DNA of 64,000 bases from Arthrobacter woluwensis (GTDB taxonomy: Bacteria > Actinomycetota > Actinomycetes > Actinomycetales > Micrococcaceae). The position numbers and the translations under genes were made by a program. Positions 8,755 through 18,131 of the stretch are shown piece by piece. The notes beneath the pieces are model-generated. The model did no database searches. It had not been told where the DNA came from and saw only the letters and a program-made list of their open reading frames with translations. Numbering within the stretch: the first letter of the stretch is position 1; every line of letters starts with the position of its first letter. The stretch spans positions 1,922,001-1,986,000 of the forward strand of contig NZ_JAUSXR010000001.1 in NCBI RefSeq assembly GCF_030816155.1, in the 5' to 3' direction.

Positions 8755-8864
8755 GGTCTCCACCGGGGATGCCGTCGGAGACGCCGCGCGGCGGTTGCCG
8801 GGAACGTGACACCTGAGCAGGCAGAATGATCGGTGAACCCGGCCATCAGCAGCGAGGATCCCCC

Positions 8865-9716
8865 ATGCGCCACCGCCCCTTCCGCCAAGTCGACGTGTTC
8901 TCCGGAGCCCACTACCGGGGCAACCCCCTCGCGGTCGTCCTTGATGGCGACGGGCTGGATCCCGAGCAGATGCAGGAATTCGCCCGCTGGACGAACCTCT
9001 CCGAGACCACGTTCCTGCTACCGCCGGACTCCCCCGAAGCCGACTACCAGGTCAGGATCTTCACCCCGCTCACGGAGCTGGCGTTCGCGGGCCATCCCAC
9101 GCTGGGCAGTTGCCACGCCTGGCTCGCCGCCGGCGGCACAGCCCGGAACGCGGATCACGTGGTGCAGGAATCCGCCCAAGGTCTGGTCCGGGTCCGGCGC
9201 GATGACGGCTTGCTGCATTTCGCCGCCCCGGATCCTCTCCTGGAGCCGGTCCCGGAGGAGCTTCAGGCGGAGGTCGCCCAGGCTCTGGACCTGCCGGACG
9301 GCGCCCTGCTCGGCGCCTGCTGGATCGACAACGGCGCACGCTGGATGGGATTGCTCCTGCGCGACGTCGAGACGCTGCGAGCGGCAAGTCCGCAATCGGC
9401 CGTGCTGCGGGCACTCGGGGTCAAGGCAGGGATGTGCGCACTGCACCCGAGGCGCGACGGCGAGGAGCCTGTTCTGGAGGTCCGCGGCATCACCCTGACA
9501 CAGCAGGGCACCGCGGAAGACCCCGCGACCGGCAGCCTGAATGCCGGGCTGGCGGGCTGGCTGTCCCGTGAAGGAGTCCTGGACACGCCCTACGTCGCCC
9601 ATCAGGGCACCGGCATCGGCCGGGCCGGCCGCCTGTTCCTGACCCGTGACGCCGAGGGCCGGTTGTGGGTGGGCGGTGCGGTGCGCGACGGCTTGGCGGG
9701 TACCGTCCTGCTGTAA
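8865..9716 (+). CDS. PhzF-family isomerase/epimerase-like protein
   Basis: This is a PhzF-fold protein of 283 residues, the usual family length. Residue E47 in NLSETTFLLPP matches the catalytic glutamate of PhzF. The glycine-rich signatures FAGHPTLGSCHAW (from about residue 74) and AEDPATGSLNAGLAGW near the C-terminus mark the two half-barrels. Members catalyse proton-transfer isomerisations; PhzF itself acts in phenazine synthesis, but no phenazine genes are here, so the substrate is unknown. ATG 8865, preceded by GAGG, starts exactly at the conserved RQVDVFS region; an upstream in-frame ATG at 8826 is less likely. Confidence 0.85.
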   Translation: MRHRPFRQVDVFSGAHYRGNPLAVVLDGDGLDPEQMQEFARWTNLSETTFLLPPDSPEADYQVRIFTPLTELAFAGHPTLGSCHAWLAAGGTARNADHVVQESAQGLVRVRRDDGLLHFAAPDPLLEPVPEELQAEVAQALDLPDGALLGACWIDNGARWMGLLLRDVETLRAASPQSAVLRALGVKAGMCALHPRRDGEEPVLEVRGITLTQQGTAEDPATGSLNAGLAGWLSREGVLDTPYVAHQGTGIGRAGRLFLTRDAEGRLWVGGAVRDGLAGTVLL

Positions 9717-9754
9717 CTCCGGCCCCGCCACGCCGCACCGCGTCTACTCCGTAC

Positions 9755-11546
9755 CTACTCCTTGCGCTTGCGCCGTCCCAGGAGGTTTTCCCGGTGCTCC
9801 GGGCGCATCGACTGGGCGGCCTTCGTCACCCCCATGACGATCGCCTGCTGACGGCGGCTGCTCAGACCGTCCCACCATGCGTCCGCACTGCGCGGGCCGG
9901 ACTCGATGGCGTCGTCGTCGGACTCCAGGCCGAACTTCTCGGACAGATCCGCCACGAGGGCTTCCCGCCGCAGGCGGTCCGCCCGGCGGACATTCCGCTG
10001 GAGTGCTTTGAAGGTCGCCACGCACATGAGAATCATCACGACGCTGAAGGGCAGTGCGATGGAGACGGCGAGCGTCTGAATGGCCGCAAGACCCCCGGCG
10101 AGCAGCAGTGCCGCGGCCAAGGCCGCCGTCGCGAGCGTGAAGAAGACCCGGATCCAGTTCCGCGGCTCGGTGTCCCCGCCCGTGGCCAGCATGGCCATCA
10201 CCAGGGAGCCGGAGTCCGAGGACGTGATGAAGAAGATCGCGGAGAGGATGATCGCGCCCACCACCAGCAGACCGCCGGCGGGAAGCTGCTCCAGCACCTG
10301 GAACAGGGCCGCGTTCGCATCCACGCTGCCGTCGGCCGCGATCACCGAGGTGTAACCCGCGGTCTTGTTCATCTCGTGGAAGATCGCCGTGCCACCCAGG
10401 ACGCCGAACCAGACGAAGGTGATGAGGGCCGGGACGAGCACCACGCCGAGGATGAACTCCCGGACGGTGCGGCCGCGGGAGATGCGCGCGATGAAAACGC
10501 CCACGAACGGCGCCCAGCTCATCCACCAGCCCCAGTAGAAAGTGGACCAGGAGGCCTGCCAGGCCTCACCGGCGGCGCCCGTGAACGCGGAGGTGTCCGT
10601 GGACATGCCCAGCCAGTTCTGCAGGTAGTGCCCCACGGACTGCACGATCTCCTTGGCCAGGAACTGCGTCGGGCCGACGATCAGGATGAAGAGCAGGAGT
10701 GCGCCCGCGAGGATCAGGTTGATGTTGGAGAGCCACTTCATGCCGCGAGAAACGCCCGACAGCACCGACCACAGCACGAAGCACGTGACCACCACGATGA
10801 TCACGTATTCGATCCAGTGATTGTCAGCGGCGATCACGCCGAGGGATTTGAGGCCAGCGCTGATCTGGGTCACGCCGAGACCGAGCGAGGTGGCCACCCC
10901 GAAGACGGTGCCGACCAGGGCCACGACGTCGATGGTGTTGCCCCAGCCGCCGCGCATCGCTTTCTCTCCGAACAGCGGCTCGAGGGCCCAGCGCACGGCG
11001 AGGGGCCGCCCCCCGGCGATGGATGGCGTGCGCCAGCGCCAGGCCGACGACGACGTAGATCGCCCAGGGCTGGAATCCCCAGTGCAGGAAGGTGGTCGCG
11101 ATGGCCTCCTGCGCCTGGGCGCTCGGCTGGAGGTGCTGCCCGGCGAGGGACGGCTTGGGCGTGGCGAAATGGGTCAGTGGCTCGGTCACTCCGTAGAAGA
11201 CGAGGCCGATGCCCATGCCGGCCGCGAAGAGCAGGGCGAACCAGCTCACCAGGGAGAATTCGGGGTCATGGTCGGGACGTCCGAGCTTGACGTCGCCCTT
11301 CCGGGAGAACCCGAGGTAGACGCAGAAGAGCACGAAGCCGAACGCGAGGAGGACGTACCACCAACTGAAGTTGGCGATGATCGCGCCCTGGACGGCCGCG
11401 ATGCCGACGCTCATGCCCTCAGGGCTGACGATGGTCGCCGTCACGAAGGTGAGGACGATGACCGCGGTGGGCCAGAACACCCAGCGGGCGATCCCGGTCC
11501 GGGAGACTGTCGAAGGGACGGGCGGGCTATTGCTCTCCGTGCTCAT
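9755..11546 (-). pseudogene. BCCT-family glycine betaine transporter with a +1 frameshift
   Basis: Two adjoining minus-strand frames make one BCCT transporter of about 596 residues if one base is removed. The upstream frame (from ATG 11546) holds the sodium/betaine motif GMGIGLVFYGVTEP near residue 110. The downstream frame holds the tryptophan box WWMSWAPFVGVFIARISRGR typical of betaine carriers such as BetP and OpuD. The break is in a run of six C (11009-11014; G6 in the coding strand). With five, the protein reads continuously through HRRGRPLAVRWALEP. This may be a sequencing error, a recent null mutation or a slippage-prone switch. A charged cytoplasmic C-tail rich in K/R is retained, as in osmosensing members. 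If intact, it imports glycine betaine with Na+ for osmoprotection and could feed the catabolic cluster. Confidence 0.85.
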
Positions 11547-11765
11547 GCTTCGACCGTATCCAAGCGCTGAATGGACGGGCAAGCCGACGGTCCCGCCCTG
11601 CGGGCCCGTCAGAGCCGCACGGTTTGTCCGGGATTGCGGCTTCCGGTAATGTTTCCGGACGTGCCCCACGGCACGGTTCCAGGGCTCCGGCCCGCTTGGC
11701 CGTATCGGATTCCGATGCGGCCTTATTCGTTCATCCGCACATCGGCAAGAGGGGAAGTGGCGGCC

Positions 11766-12350
11766 ATGGCAGTCCGTCCTGTGACTATCTGGGGCGAACC
11801 GGTGCTCCACCGCCGGGCCGACGAGGTCACCGTGTTCGATGACGAGCTGCGCGCTCTCATCGCGGACATGTTCGAGACCAATGACGCGGCCAACGGCGTG
11901 GGCCTGGCGGCGCCGCAGATCGGTGTCGGCCTCAGGATCTTCGTCTATAAATACGCCAATGAGGACGGTGTCCCGCCCGAGGGCGTCCTGGTGAATCCCC
12001 GCCTCACGCTGTCCAAGGTCTCCGGGGCCGCGCCGGATCCGGAGGACCACGTGGAGGGCTGCCTCTCCTTCCCGGGCGAGCATTACCCGCTCCAGCGCGC
12101 CGACTGGGTCCGCGTCGACGGCTTCGACGGCTTCGGCGAACCGGTCTCCTTCGAGGCCACCGGCTGGTTCGCGCGCGTCATGCAGCATGAGTACGACCAC
12201 CTGGACGGGCTGCTCTACGTGGACCGCCTGATCGACCGTTACGCCCGCCGCGCCAAGCGCCAGGTGAAACGCAACGGCTGGGGTGTTCCGGGCCTGACGT
12301 GGATGCCCGGCGTCGACCCGGATCCCTTCGGCCACGACACGGAGGACTGA
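11766..12350 (+). CDS. def: Peptide deformylase
   Basis: This enzyme removes the N-formyl group from nascent proteins and releases formate. All three signature motifs are present in the 194 residues: GVGLAAPQ at 44-51, EGCLS at 97-101 and HEYDH at 141-145. C99, H141 and H145 are the metal ligands. The length is typical of actinobacterial type I enzymes. ATG 11766 has GAGGGGA upstream. The next gene starts 3 bases after the stop, so the two form an operon. Confidence 0.97.
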   Translation: MAVRPVTIWGEPVLHRRADEVTVFDDELRALIADMFETNDAANGVGLAAPQIGVGLRIFVYKYANEDGVPPEGVLVNPRLTLSKVSGAAPDPEDHVEGCLSFPGEHYPLQRADWVRVDGFDGFGEPVSFEATGWFARVMQHEYDHLDGLLYVDRLIDRYARRAKRQVKRNGWGVPGLTWMPGVDPDPFGHDTED

Positions 12351-12353
12351 GCC

Positions 12354-13196
12354 GTGGAAACCACCGCGCTGGAACCGGCCGAGCTCCTGACACTCCTCGG
12401 CGTGCAGGACGCCGACCGTGATGCGGCGCTGGCGCTGCTGGACGGCCCGCCCAGTGAGGGCGCACGGACCGCACTCGGTGTTCTGCGGGAGCGCCTCGGC
12501 ACCTTCCCCGGCGGATACGCCCCGAAGAGCGACGTCGACGAATTCGGCTGGCTGGAGGCGTACGCACGCTTCACCCCCGAACTCCTCGCCTACTGGGAGG
12601 GCCTCGGCATCCCCCAGGAGATCGTGGCCGCGACGCTCGCGGACCTCGGCCGCCACGTGGACATCAACCGCCGGGTGTTCGGGACCTTCGGTTTCGAGAC
12701 CTTCGGCTGGCTCTCCCTGCACTTCGCCGGCAGTCTGTTCCAGCTCGGGCGGTTGCAGTTCCATCTGCTCCAGCACCACGAGGACGCCGACTGGGCCGAG
12801 CCCGGCGAGTGGATCCTCTCGGTGCACATCCCGGAAGGCGGCGGCCTGTCCCCCGCCGCCGTGGACGCGAGCTTCGAGCAGGCCGTCGAGTTCTTCGCCC
12901 GCCACTTCCCGGACAAGCCGGTCCGCAGCGCCGAGTGCATCTCCTGGCTCCTGGACCCTGAACTGGCGCGACGCGTTCCGGGCAGCAACATGGCCGCCTT
13001 CGCCCAGCGCTTCACGCTCGACCGCACAAGCGCCTCCCCCACGGACGCCGTGTACTTCACGTTCCGCCAGCGCGGCCTCGAGGGCCTGGACCGGCTCCCC
13101 CGCGACAGCTCGCTCCAGCGCGCGGTGCTGGAGCACATCGACGACGGCGGCGAGTGGGGCCTCGGCCACGGTCACCTGACCCTGCCGCGCGGCTGA
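12354..13196 (+). CDS. Acyltransferase-domain protein (GNAT_C-type)
   Basis: This 280-residue protein (GTG start, 3 bases after def) belongs to the actinobacterial group annotated as acyltransferase domain-containing proteins, with an N-terminal helical domain and a GNAT-like C-terminal domain. Visible family features are FGWLEAYARFTPELLAYW, FGFETFGWLSLHFAGSLFQLGRLQFHL in the middle, and SVHIPEGGGLSP followed by CISWLLDPEL. No reaction is established for this group. The tight link to deformylase may reflect a role near protein N-terminal processing, but that is speculation. Confidence 0.7.
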   Translation: METTALEPAELLTLLGVQDADRDAALALLDGPPSEGARTALGVLRERLGTFPGGYAPKSDVDEFGWLEAYARFTPELLAYWEGLGIPQEIVAATLADLGRHVDINRRVFGTFGFETFGWLSLHFAGSLFQLGRLQFHLLQHHEDADWAEPGEWILSVHIPEGGGLSPAAVDASFEQAVEFFARHFPDKPVRSAECISWLLDPELARRVPGSNMAAFAQRFTLDRTSASPTDAVYFTFRQRGLEGLDRLPRDSSLQRAVLEHIDDGGEWGLGHGHLTLPRG

Positions 13197-13251
13197 GCCG
13201 GGCTTCCGTCCGGTTCCCGTCGCCGCCAGGGCGGCGGCGGGCTCAGCGAAC

Positions 13252-13272
13252 GCCGGCCCAGCAAGGGCCGGC
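13252..13272. terminator. Hairpin between convergent genes
   Basis: An 8-bp perfect stem (GCCGGCCC with GGGCCGGC) and a 5-base loop abut the stop codon of the LysR gene. It could end transcription from the def operon. Confidence 0.5.
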
Positions 13273-14160
13273 TCAGAGGACGCCGGCCGCCTGCCGGAAG
13301 GCCTCCACGACAGCCCGGTGGTCGCCGTCGCGCGTCGCGAGCTGCACCTCCGTGGTGTAGCGTTCCGGCCCGGCAAGGCTCACGCGGACCGCGCCCACGG
13401 GTAGCTCCCCCGTCACGCTCTCCGGGGCGATCGTGACACCCAGCCCCCGGGACACGAGCTGGATGATGGTGTGCCAGCCCGTGCATTCCTGGTCGGCCCG
13501 GCGCTCCACCCCGAGGTCCCGGAACGGCTTTACGTTGAGGTCATAGGCCCGGGGGCCGCTCGTGCGCGGGAACAGGATCAGGGGCGAATCGAGCAGCTCG
13601 GCGGCGCCCACCTCGGCGGACCCCGCTGCCGGATGATCCGCCGGGAGCACCGCCACGAAGTCCTCACGGCTCAGCGTGCTCAGCAGGATCCCGGCTTCGG
13701 GCTCCGCATCGCGGACGATCCCGATGTCGCAGCTGCCCCGCCGGAGCTGGTCCAGCACCTGGGTGGTGTCGCCGTTGGACAGCCGCACCTGGACATCCGG
13801 CCGCACCGCGGCGAACCCTTGCAAGTGTCCGCTGACGATCACGCCGGCCGAGGTGATGAAGGCCAGGTCCAGCCGTCCGGTCTCGCCGCGCGCCACACGC
13901 CTGGCCTCCTCCACGTCCCGGTCCAGGCGGTCCAGGAGGTCCAGGACGCGCGGCAGGAATGCGGCGCCCGCCTCGCTGAGCGCCACGTGCCGCGACGTCC
14001 TCTCGAAGAGCCGGAGCTCCAGCAGATCCTCCATCTGCCGGATCCGCTGTGACAGGGCCGGCTGGGCGATGCCCAGCTCGAAGGCCGCCTGACCGAAGTG
14101 AAGTTCCTCGGCCAGCGCGGCGAAGGCACGGAGGTGTTTCAGCTCGAGCGAGTTATCCAT
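13273..14160 (-). CDS. LysR-family transcriptional regulator
   Basis: The 295-residue product has an N-terminal winged helix (about 4-63: LKHLRAFAALAEELHFGQAAFELGIAQPALSQRIRQMEDLL) and a C-terminal periplasmic-binding-like effector domain from about 90. The order and length are standard for LysR. It is divergent from the GNAT gene at 14251, 90 bases away, and LysR proteins commonly control the divergent neighbour. The effector is unknown. Confidence 0.92.
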   Translation of the reverse strand: MDNSLELKHLRAFAALAEELHFGQAAFELGIAQPALSQRIRQMEDLLELRLFERTSRHVALSEAGAAFLPRVLDLLDRLDRDVEEARRVARGETGRLDLAFITSAGVIVSGHLQGFAAVRPDVQVRLSNGDTTQVLDQLRRGSCDIGIVRDAEPEAGILLSTLSREDFVAVLPADHPAAGSAEVGAAELLDSPLILFPRTSGPRAYDLNVKPFRDLGVERRADQECTGWHTIIQLVSRGLGVTIAPESVTGELPVGAVRVSLAGPERYTTEVQLATRDGDHRAVVEAFRQAAGVL

Positions 14161-14250
14161 AAGGTGAGCTTATCAATCACTATCGTCTGATTTATTGGAC
14201 TTCTTGATCGCGGCTGGACAGACTGATTCCACGCCTGAAAGGAGGCCTCC
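14161..14250. promoter_or_regulatory. Divergent LysR/GNAT control region
   Basis: The 90-base gap includes an AT-rich stretch, TTATCAATCACTATCG then TCTGATTTATTGG (14169-14200), well below the local GC. It fits T-N11-A type LysR sites, although no clean dyad is seen. AAAGGAGG just before 14251 is the ribosome site of the acetyltransferase. Confidence 0.4.
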
Positions 14251-14757
14251 ATGTCCCAGCAACCCACCCTCGGTGTCACCATCGACTCGCTCCGGGGAGC
14301 GGAGGACGCTCTCGCCTTCCGTCAGATCAGCGAGGAATGGCTCACGGAGCACTTCCAGGTCGAGCCGGAGGATCTCCATGCCCTGGGCGACCCGCAGCGC
14401 ACCATCATCGACACCGGTGGCGATGTCCTGCTGGCCCGCGATGACGCGACCGGCGAGGTTCTCGGGGCCGTCGCCCTGGTGGCGTATCCGGAGGACGTTT
14501 TCGAACTCGCCAAGATGGGGGTGCGCCGTGCCGCACGCGGGCGGGGCATCGGCGGACTTCTGGTGCACGCCGCGATCGAGCGGGCCTCTGCTCTCGGCGG
14601 CCGCAGACTCTTCCTGAGCACCAACCACGCCCTGACCAGCGCCCTGCGCCTCTACCGGGCCGCGGGATTCGTGAGCATCCGGCCGGACGAAGTGCCCGTC
14701 AAGAACTACTACGCCCTCGCCCTGGACCGCGCCGACGTCTACCTGGAACTGAAGTAG
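14251..14757 (+). CDS. GNAT-family N-acetyltransferase
   Basis: This 168-residue protein has a single GNAT domain. The acetyl-CoA loop is R-R-A-A-R-G-R-G-I-G-G-L-L (Q/R-x-x-G-x-G/A) near residue 93, followed by LFLSTNHALTSALRLYRAAGF, the usual motif B. The strong ribosome site AAAGGAGG fixes the ATG. It is divergently arranged with a LysR regulator that probably controls it. The substrate is unknown. Confidence 0.87.
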   Translation: MSQQPTLGVTIDSLRGAEDALAFRQISEEWLTEHFQVEPEDLHALGDPQRTIIDTGGDVLLARDDATGEVLGAVALVAYPEDVFELAKMGVRRAARGRGIGGLLVHAAIERASALGGRRLFLSTNHALTSALRLYRAAGFVSIRPDEVPVKNYYALALDRADVYLELK

Positions 14758-14808
14758 CCCGCCTGACTGACCGGGCCGTACTCCGGATCAGCGTGCCGGC
14801 AAGCCGGA

Positions 14809-15627
14809 TCAGCGAGCCGGGACGGCCGGGCGCGCGATGGCATGCTGGTCAGGGCAGCCGTCCAGCACTCGGCGCATGGCATCCCGTTCCTGAGGGCTGA
14901 CGCTCAGCCCGTAGCTGTATTTCACAGACACCTGCCGCGCCACATAGTGACAGCGGAATCCTTTACTGGCGGGGAGCCAGGTGGACGCGTCCTGGGCGCT
15001 CTTCTGCTGATTGGACGGACCGTCCACCGCGAGAAGGTTCAGTGGATCGTTGGCGAGGGTCTCGCGCTCAATGGCCGTCAGGTGGTCCGCCCCGCTCTTC
15101 CAGGCTTCAGCCAGCGCCACCACATGGTCGATCTGGATGACCTGGCTGCTCCCCTGTCCGCGCTCGAAGGGAATGTGGTGTCCGGTGTACGGGTCCCAGA
15201 GCTGGCCCGTGGCCACACGGCACTGCGTCCGCGCGGAACTCGTCGTGAACGTCACTGCGTCCAGATCCCGGCGCAGGATGTCATTGCGGGTGTCGCAGCC
15301 GTTGCGGTCCTCATCGGCCCAGGCCTGACCGAAGACCGCGCGGTCGTAGCCACGGGAGGAGCCTTTCGGCGCCACGGGCAAGGCATCCAGCACGGCACGT
15401 GCCGGGGAGTCGGGGACGGCGTGCACGCCCGGCAGCGGCTTCATCCAGGCCATGTCGTACAGACGGGCGGTGGTCGGCCCGGAGCCGCCCTCCGCGATCT
15501 CGAACTGCCCCCGCAGGAAGAACCAGCCGAGCAGCCCCACGACGGCGGCCGTCACCGCGGCGAGGAGCGCCGCGGCGGACCGGGAGCGCCGTCGTCGTCT
15601 CCGGTAACCGGTCCAGTTCACGCTCAC
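14809..15627 (-). CDS. Membrane-anchored or exported HNH endonuclease-family protein (DUF1524/GmrSD-like)
   Basis: A basic N-terminus (YRRRRRRSRS) precedes one hydrophobic helix (about residues 18-40), so the nuclease domain is probably outside the cell. The core motifs are QIDHVVALAEAWKSGA (the D-H of the beta-beta-alpha metal site) and NDPLNLLAVDGPSNQQKSAQDA. These belong to the HNH group common in actinobacteria and often annotated as GmrSD C-terminal-like. GTG 15627 has AAGGGG 6 bases upstream and is preferred over TTG 15633. A role in extracellular DNA degradation is inferred. Confidence 0.78.
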   Translation of the reverse strand: MSVNWTGYRRRRRRSRSAAALLAAVTAAVVGLLGWFFLRGQFEIAEGGSGPTTARLYDMAWMKPLPGVHAVPDSPARAVLDALPVAPKGSSRGYDRAVFGQAWADEDRNGCDTRNDILRRDLDAVTFTTSSARTQCRVATGQLWDPYTGHHIPFERGQGSSQVIQIDHVVALAEAWKSGADHLTAIERETLANDPLNLLAVDGPSNQQKSAQDASTWLPASKGFRCHYVARQVSVKYSYGLSVSPQERDAMRRVLDGCPDQHAIARPAVPAR

Positions 15628-15743
15628 AGACAACCCCTTCCAGACCGGACCGATGCCCGCACCGGTCCAGCCTAGGAGGAGTCACTGACAGGTTCCGCGG
15701 CCCGCCGTGTGGATGTGGAAAAACTCACACACGGGCCGGGGTC

Positions 15744-15944
15744 TTACTGCTCTTTTCGCACCCTGACGAGGTCGGCGTCAGCGGCGTCGGCCAGCTCCTG
15801 GAGCTGGTTCACCCGTTCCTGGGTGACGTCGCCGGTCGCCAGCATGTCCTTCGCCTGGTCAAGGAGACGGTGCGCCTCCTTGCTGTTGGCGGTGGCGATG
15901 TCGAGTGCGTGTTCCAAAGTGGTGTCGTGTTCCATGAAGCCCAT
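15744..15944 (-). CDS. Small hypothetical helical protein
   Basis: This is a 66-residue acidic protein, MGFMEHDTTLEHALDIATAN onward, predicted all-helical (ALDIATANSKEAHRLLDQAKDML..VNQLQELADAADADL). It has no signal peptide. The frame has normal local codon use. ATG 15944 and ATG 15935 are both possible starts. I do not recognise a family. The hairpin at 15970-16000 separates it from gapB upstream. Confidence 0.55.
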   Translation of the reverse strand: MGFMEHDTTLEHALDIATANSKEAHRLLDQAKDMLATGDVTQERVNQLQELADAADADLVRVRKEQ

Positions 15945-15969
15945 CTTGATCCCGCGCCGCGTTAAAAGC

Positions 15970-16000
15970 GAGAGGCCACGCCAGGGTGGCGTGACCTCTC
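15970..16000 (-). terminator. Terminator after gapB
   Basis: A 13-bp stem with one mismatch (GAGAGGCCACGCC against GGCGTGACCTCTC) and a 5-base loop lies 18 bases past the gapB stop. Confidence 0.7.
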
Positions 16001-16018
16001 AGCTCCTAGCGGAAATGC

Positions 16019-17461
16019 TCAGGCGGCGGGGAAGGCAGGCGGGTTCACGCCCGCCATCTCCTCCATCACGCGGACGACCTGGCAGCTGTAGCCGAACTCG
16101 TTGTCGTACCAGACGTAGAGGACCAGGTTCTTGTCGTTGGCGATCGTGGCGAGGCCGTCCACGATGCCTGTGCGGCGGGAGCCGACGAAGTCGGTGGAGA
16201 CCACCTCGGGCGAGTCGATGAAGTCGATCTGCTTGCGCAGGCCCGAGTGCAGGGACAGCTCGCGCAGGTACTCGTTGACCTCGTCCTTGGTGGTGCCGTT
16301 CTCCAGGTTGAGGTTCAGGATCGCCATGGACACATCCGGCGTGGGGACGCGGATGGCGTTGCCCGTGAGCTTGCCCGCCAGCTCCGGCAGGGCCTTGGCG
16401 ACGGCCTTGGCGGCGCCGGTCTCGGTGATGACCATGTTCAGCGCGGCGGAACGGCCACGGCGATCGCCCTTGTGGAAGTTGTCGATCAGGTTCTGATCGT
16501 TGGTGAAGGAGTGGACGGTCTCGACGTGGCCGTGGAGGACGCCGAACTTGTCGTTGATGGCCTTCAGGACCGGGGTGATCGCGTTGGTGGTGCAGCTCGC
16601 GGCGGAGACGATGGTGTCCTCGTCCGAGATCACACCGTGGTTGATGCCGTGGACGATGTTCTTCAGCTCGCCCTTGCCCGGAGCCGTGAGCAGCACGCGG
16701 GCCGCGCCCTTGCTCTGCAGGTGCTGGCTGAGGCCTTCGGCGTCACGCCAGCGGCCGGTGTTGTCCACCACGAGGGCGTTCTCGATGCCGTACGCGGTGT
16801 AGTCCACGGTGGACGGGCTGTCCGAGTAGATGACCTGGATGCGGATGCCGTTGACCGTGATGGTCTGGGATTCCTCGTCCACCTGGATGGTGCCCTCGAA
16901 GGGGCCGTGGACGGAGTCGCGGCGGAGCAGGCTCGCGCGCTTGGCAAGGTCGTTGTCGCTGCCCTTGCGGACAACGATGGCCCGCAGGCGCAGGCCCTGG
17001 CCGCCACCGTGCTTCTCCACGAGGATGCGGGCCAGCAGGCGTCCGATGCGGCCGAAACCGTACAGCACCACGTCCTGGCTCGTACGGTCGTCGGCGCCCT
17101 GGCGGCCGACGACGGGGGCCAGCTCCTCACGGAGGAACTCCTCGAGCGGACGGCCGGCGGCGGTGTCGTGGTACTTCTCGTTCAGCAGGGCCAGGTCCAC
17201 GGCCGCGGCGCCGAGCTCGAGGCGGTCGATCGCCTCCACGAGAGGCAGGGTGTCTTCCAGGGTCAGCTCGCGCTGGCTGATCCGGCGGGCGAAACGGTGC
17301 GCCTTGAGGATCTGCATGGTGGACTTGTTGATCAGGCTGCGCCCGTGGATGCTGGTCACCACATTGTTGTCGCGGTACAGGCGGCCGACGATCGGGATCA
17401 TCGCCTCGGCCTTGGCCTCACGGCTCATCCACTGCTCGAAGGACTCGGAGTTCTGACTCAC
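16019..17461 (-). CDS. gapB: Glyceraldehyde-3-phosphate dehydrogenase, long GapB type
   Basis: The 480 residues comprise an actinobacterial N-terminal extension of about 128 residues and a full GAPDH. The Rossmann motif GFGRIGR is at 135-141. Catalytic C290 lies in SAASCTTNAITP, and KALPELAGKLTGNAIRVPTP and WYDNEFGYS are diagnostic. The length equals that of Corynebacterium glutamicum GapB, which works mainly in gluconeogenesis and can use NADP. That direction fits growth on glycine betaine or serine, but this is inference. The gene is monocistronic, with a hairpin downstream. Confidence 0.93.
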   Translation of the reverse strand: MSQNSESFEQWMSREAKAEAMIPIVGRLYRDNNVVTSIHGRSLINKSTMQILKAHRFARRISQRELTLEDTLPLVEAIDRLELGAAAVDLALLNEKYHDTAAGRPLEEFLREELAPVVGRQGADDRTSQDVVLYGFGRIGRLLARILVEKHGGGQGLRLRAIVVRKGSDNDLAKRASLLRRDSVHGPFEGTIQVDEESQTITVNGIRIQVIYSDSPSTVDYTAYGIENALVVDNTGRWRDAEGLSQHLQSKGAARVLLTAPGKGELKNIVHGINHGVISDEDTIVSAASCTTNAITPVLKAINDKFGVLHGHVETVHSFTNDQNLIDNFHKGDRRGRSAALNMVITETGAAKAVAKALPELAGKLTGNAIRVPTPDVSMAILNLNLENGTTKDEVNEYLRELSLHSGLRKQIDFIDSPEVVSTDFVGSRRTGIVDGLATIANDKNLVLYVWYDNEFGYSCQVVRVMEEMAGVNPPAFPAA

Positions 17462-17651
17462 TCAAGGAACCTTTCTCTTCTGCGCGCGACGTCGGGCGCA
17501 GTTCGCCACCGGAGTTCAGGGCATGAAAAAACCGCCTAGGCGAACGCAGGCCCGGCGGGGTGAACAACAGCGTTCAGAATCAGTTTATCGTCCCCGGGAC
17601 CGGCTCCGGGACGGGACTCCGGTGACATCAGTCACAAACGGATCGATGAGT

Positions 17652-18030
17652 GGACGGGTTGGCCTGTGAGCCGGGTTCTGTCAGCCGCGCCCGTTACCGG
17701 AGGCGGCGCAGCGATCATCCATCTAGGACCACTGTTGCCAGTGGCCTCAAGCGGCCTACCCGGATGCTCGGGCGAGCAGCCCTCGAACACATCCTGTCTG
17801 GCCTTGCTCCAGGTGGGGTTTACCTAGCCTCCCCGGTCACCCGGGGAGCTGGTGGTCTCTTACACCACCGTTTCACCCTTACCCCGCGCCGAGGCGCGTG
17901 GCGGTCTGTTTTCTGTGGCACTGGCCTGCGGGTCACCCCGAGTGGGCGTTACCCACCACCCTGCTCTGCGGAGCCCGGACTTTCCTCGGTGACGCCGGAG
18001 CGTCAACGCGATCGCCCAGCCAACCCGTCC
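17652..18030 (-). ncRNA. rnpB: RNase P RNA, type A
   Basis: Read on the minus strand, the universal P4 5' half GAGGAAAGTCCGGGCTCC lies near the 5' end and the 3' half ACAGAACCCGGCT near the 3' end. The ends are set by an 11-base perfect P1 pairing, GGACGGGTTGG (18030-18020) with CCAACCCGTCC (17662-17652 region). The length of about 379 is normal for actinobacteria. This RNA cleaves the 5' leader from pre-tRNA. Confidence 0.96.
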
Positions 18031-18037
18031 AGCGACC

Positions 18038-18043
18038 ATTCTA
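18038..18043 (-). promoter_or_regulatory. -10 element of rnpB
   Basis: TAGAAT on the minus strand lies 7 bases before the predicted RNA 5' end. The matching -35 is weak. Confidence 0.6.
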
Positions 18044-18131
18044 TCCGCCGCGGGCACGCCCGGCCGCCAGCCTGGACCGGACGGCGTCGAGCCGGATCGG
18101 GAGCGGTCCCCGGATTCGCTACCATCGAACG

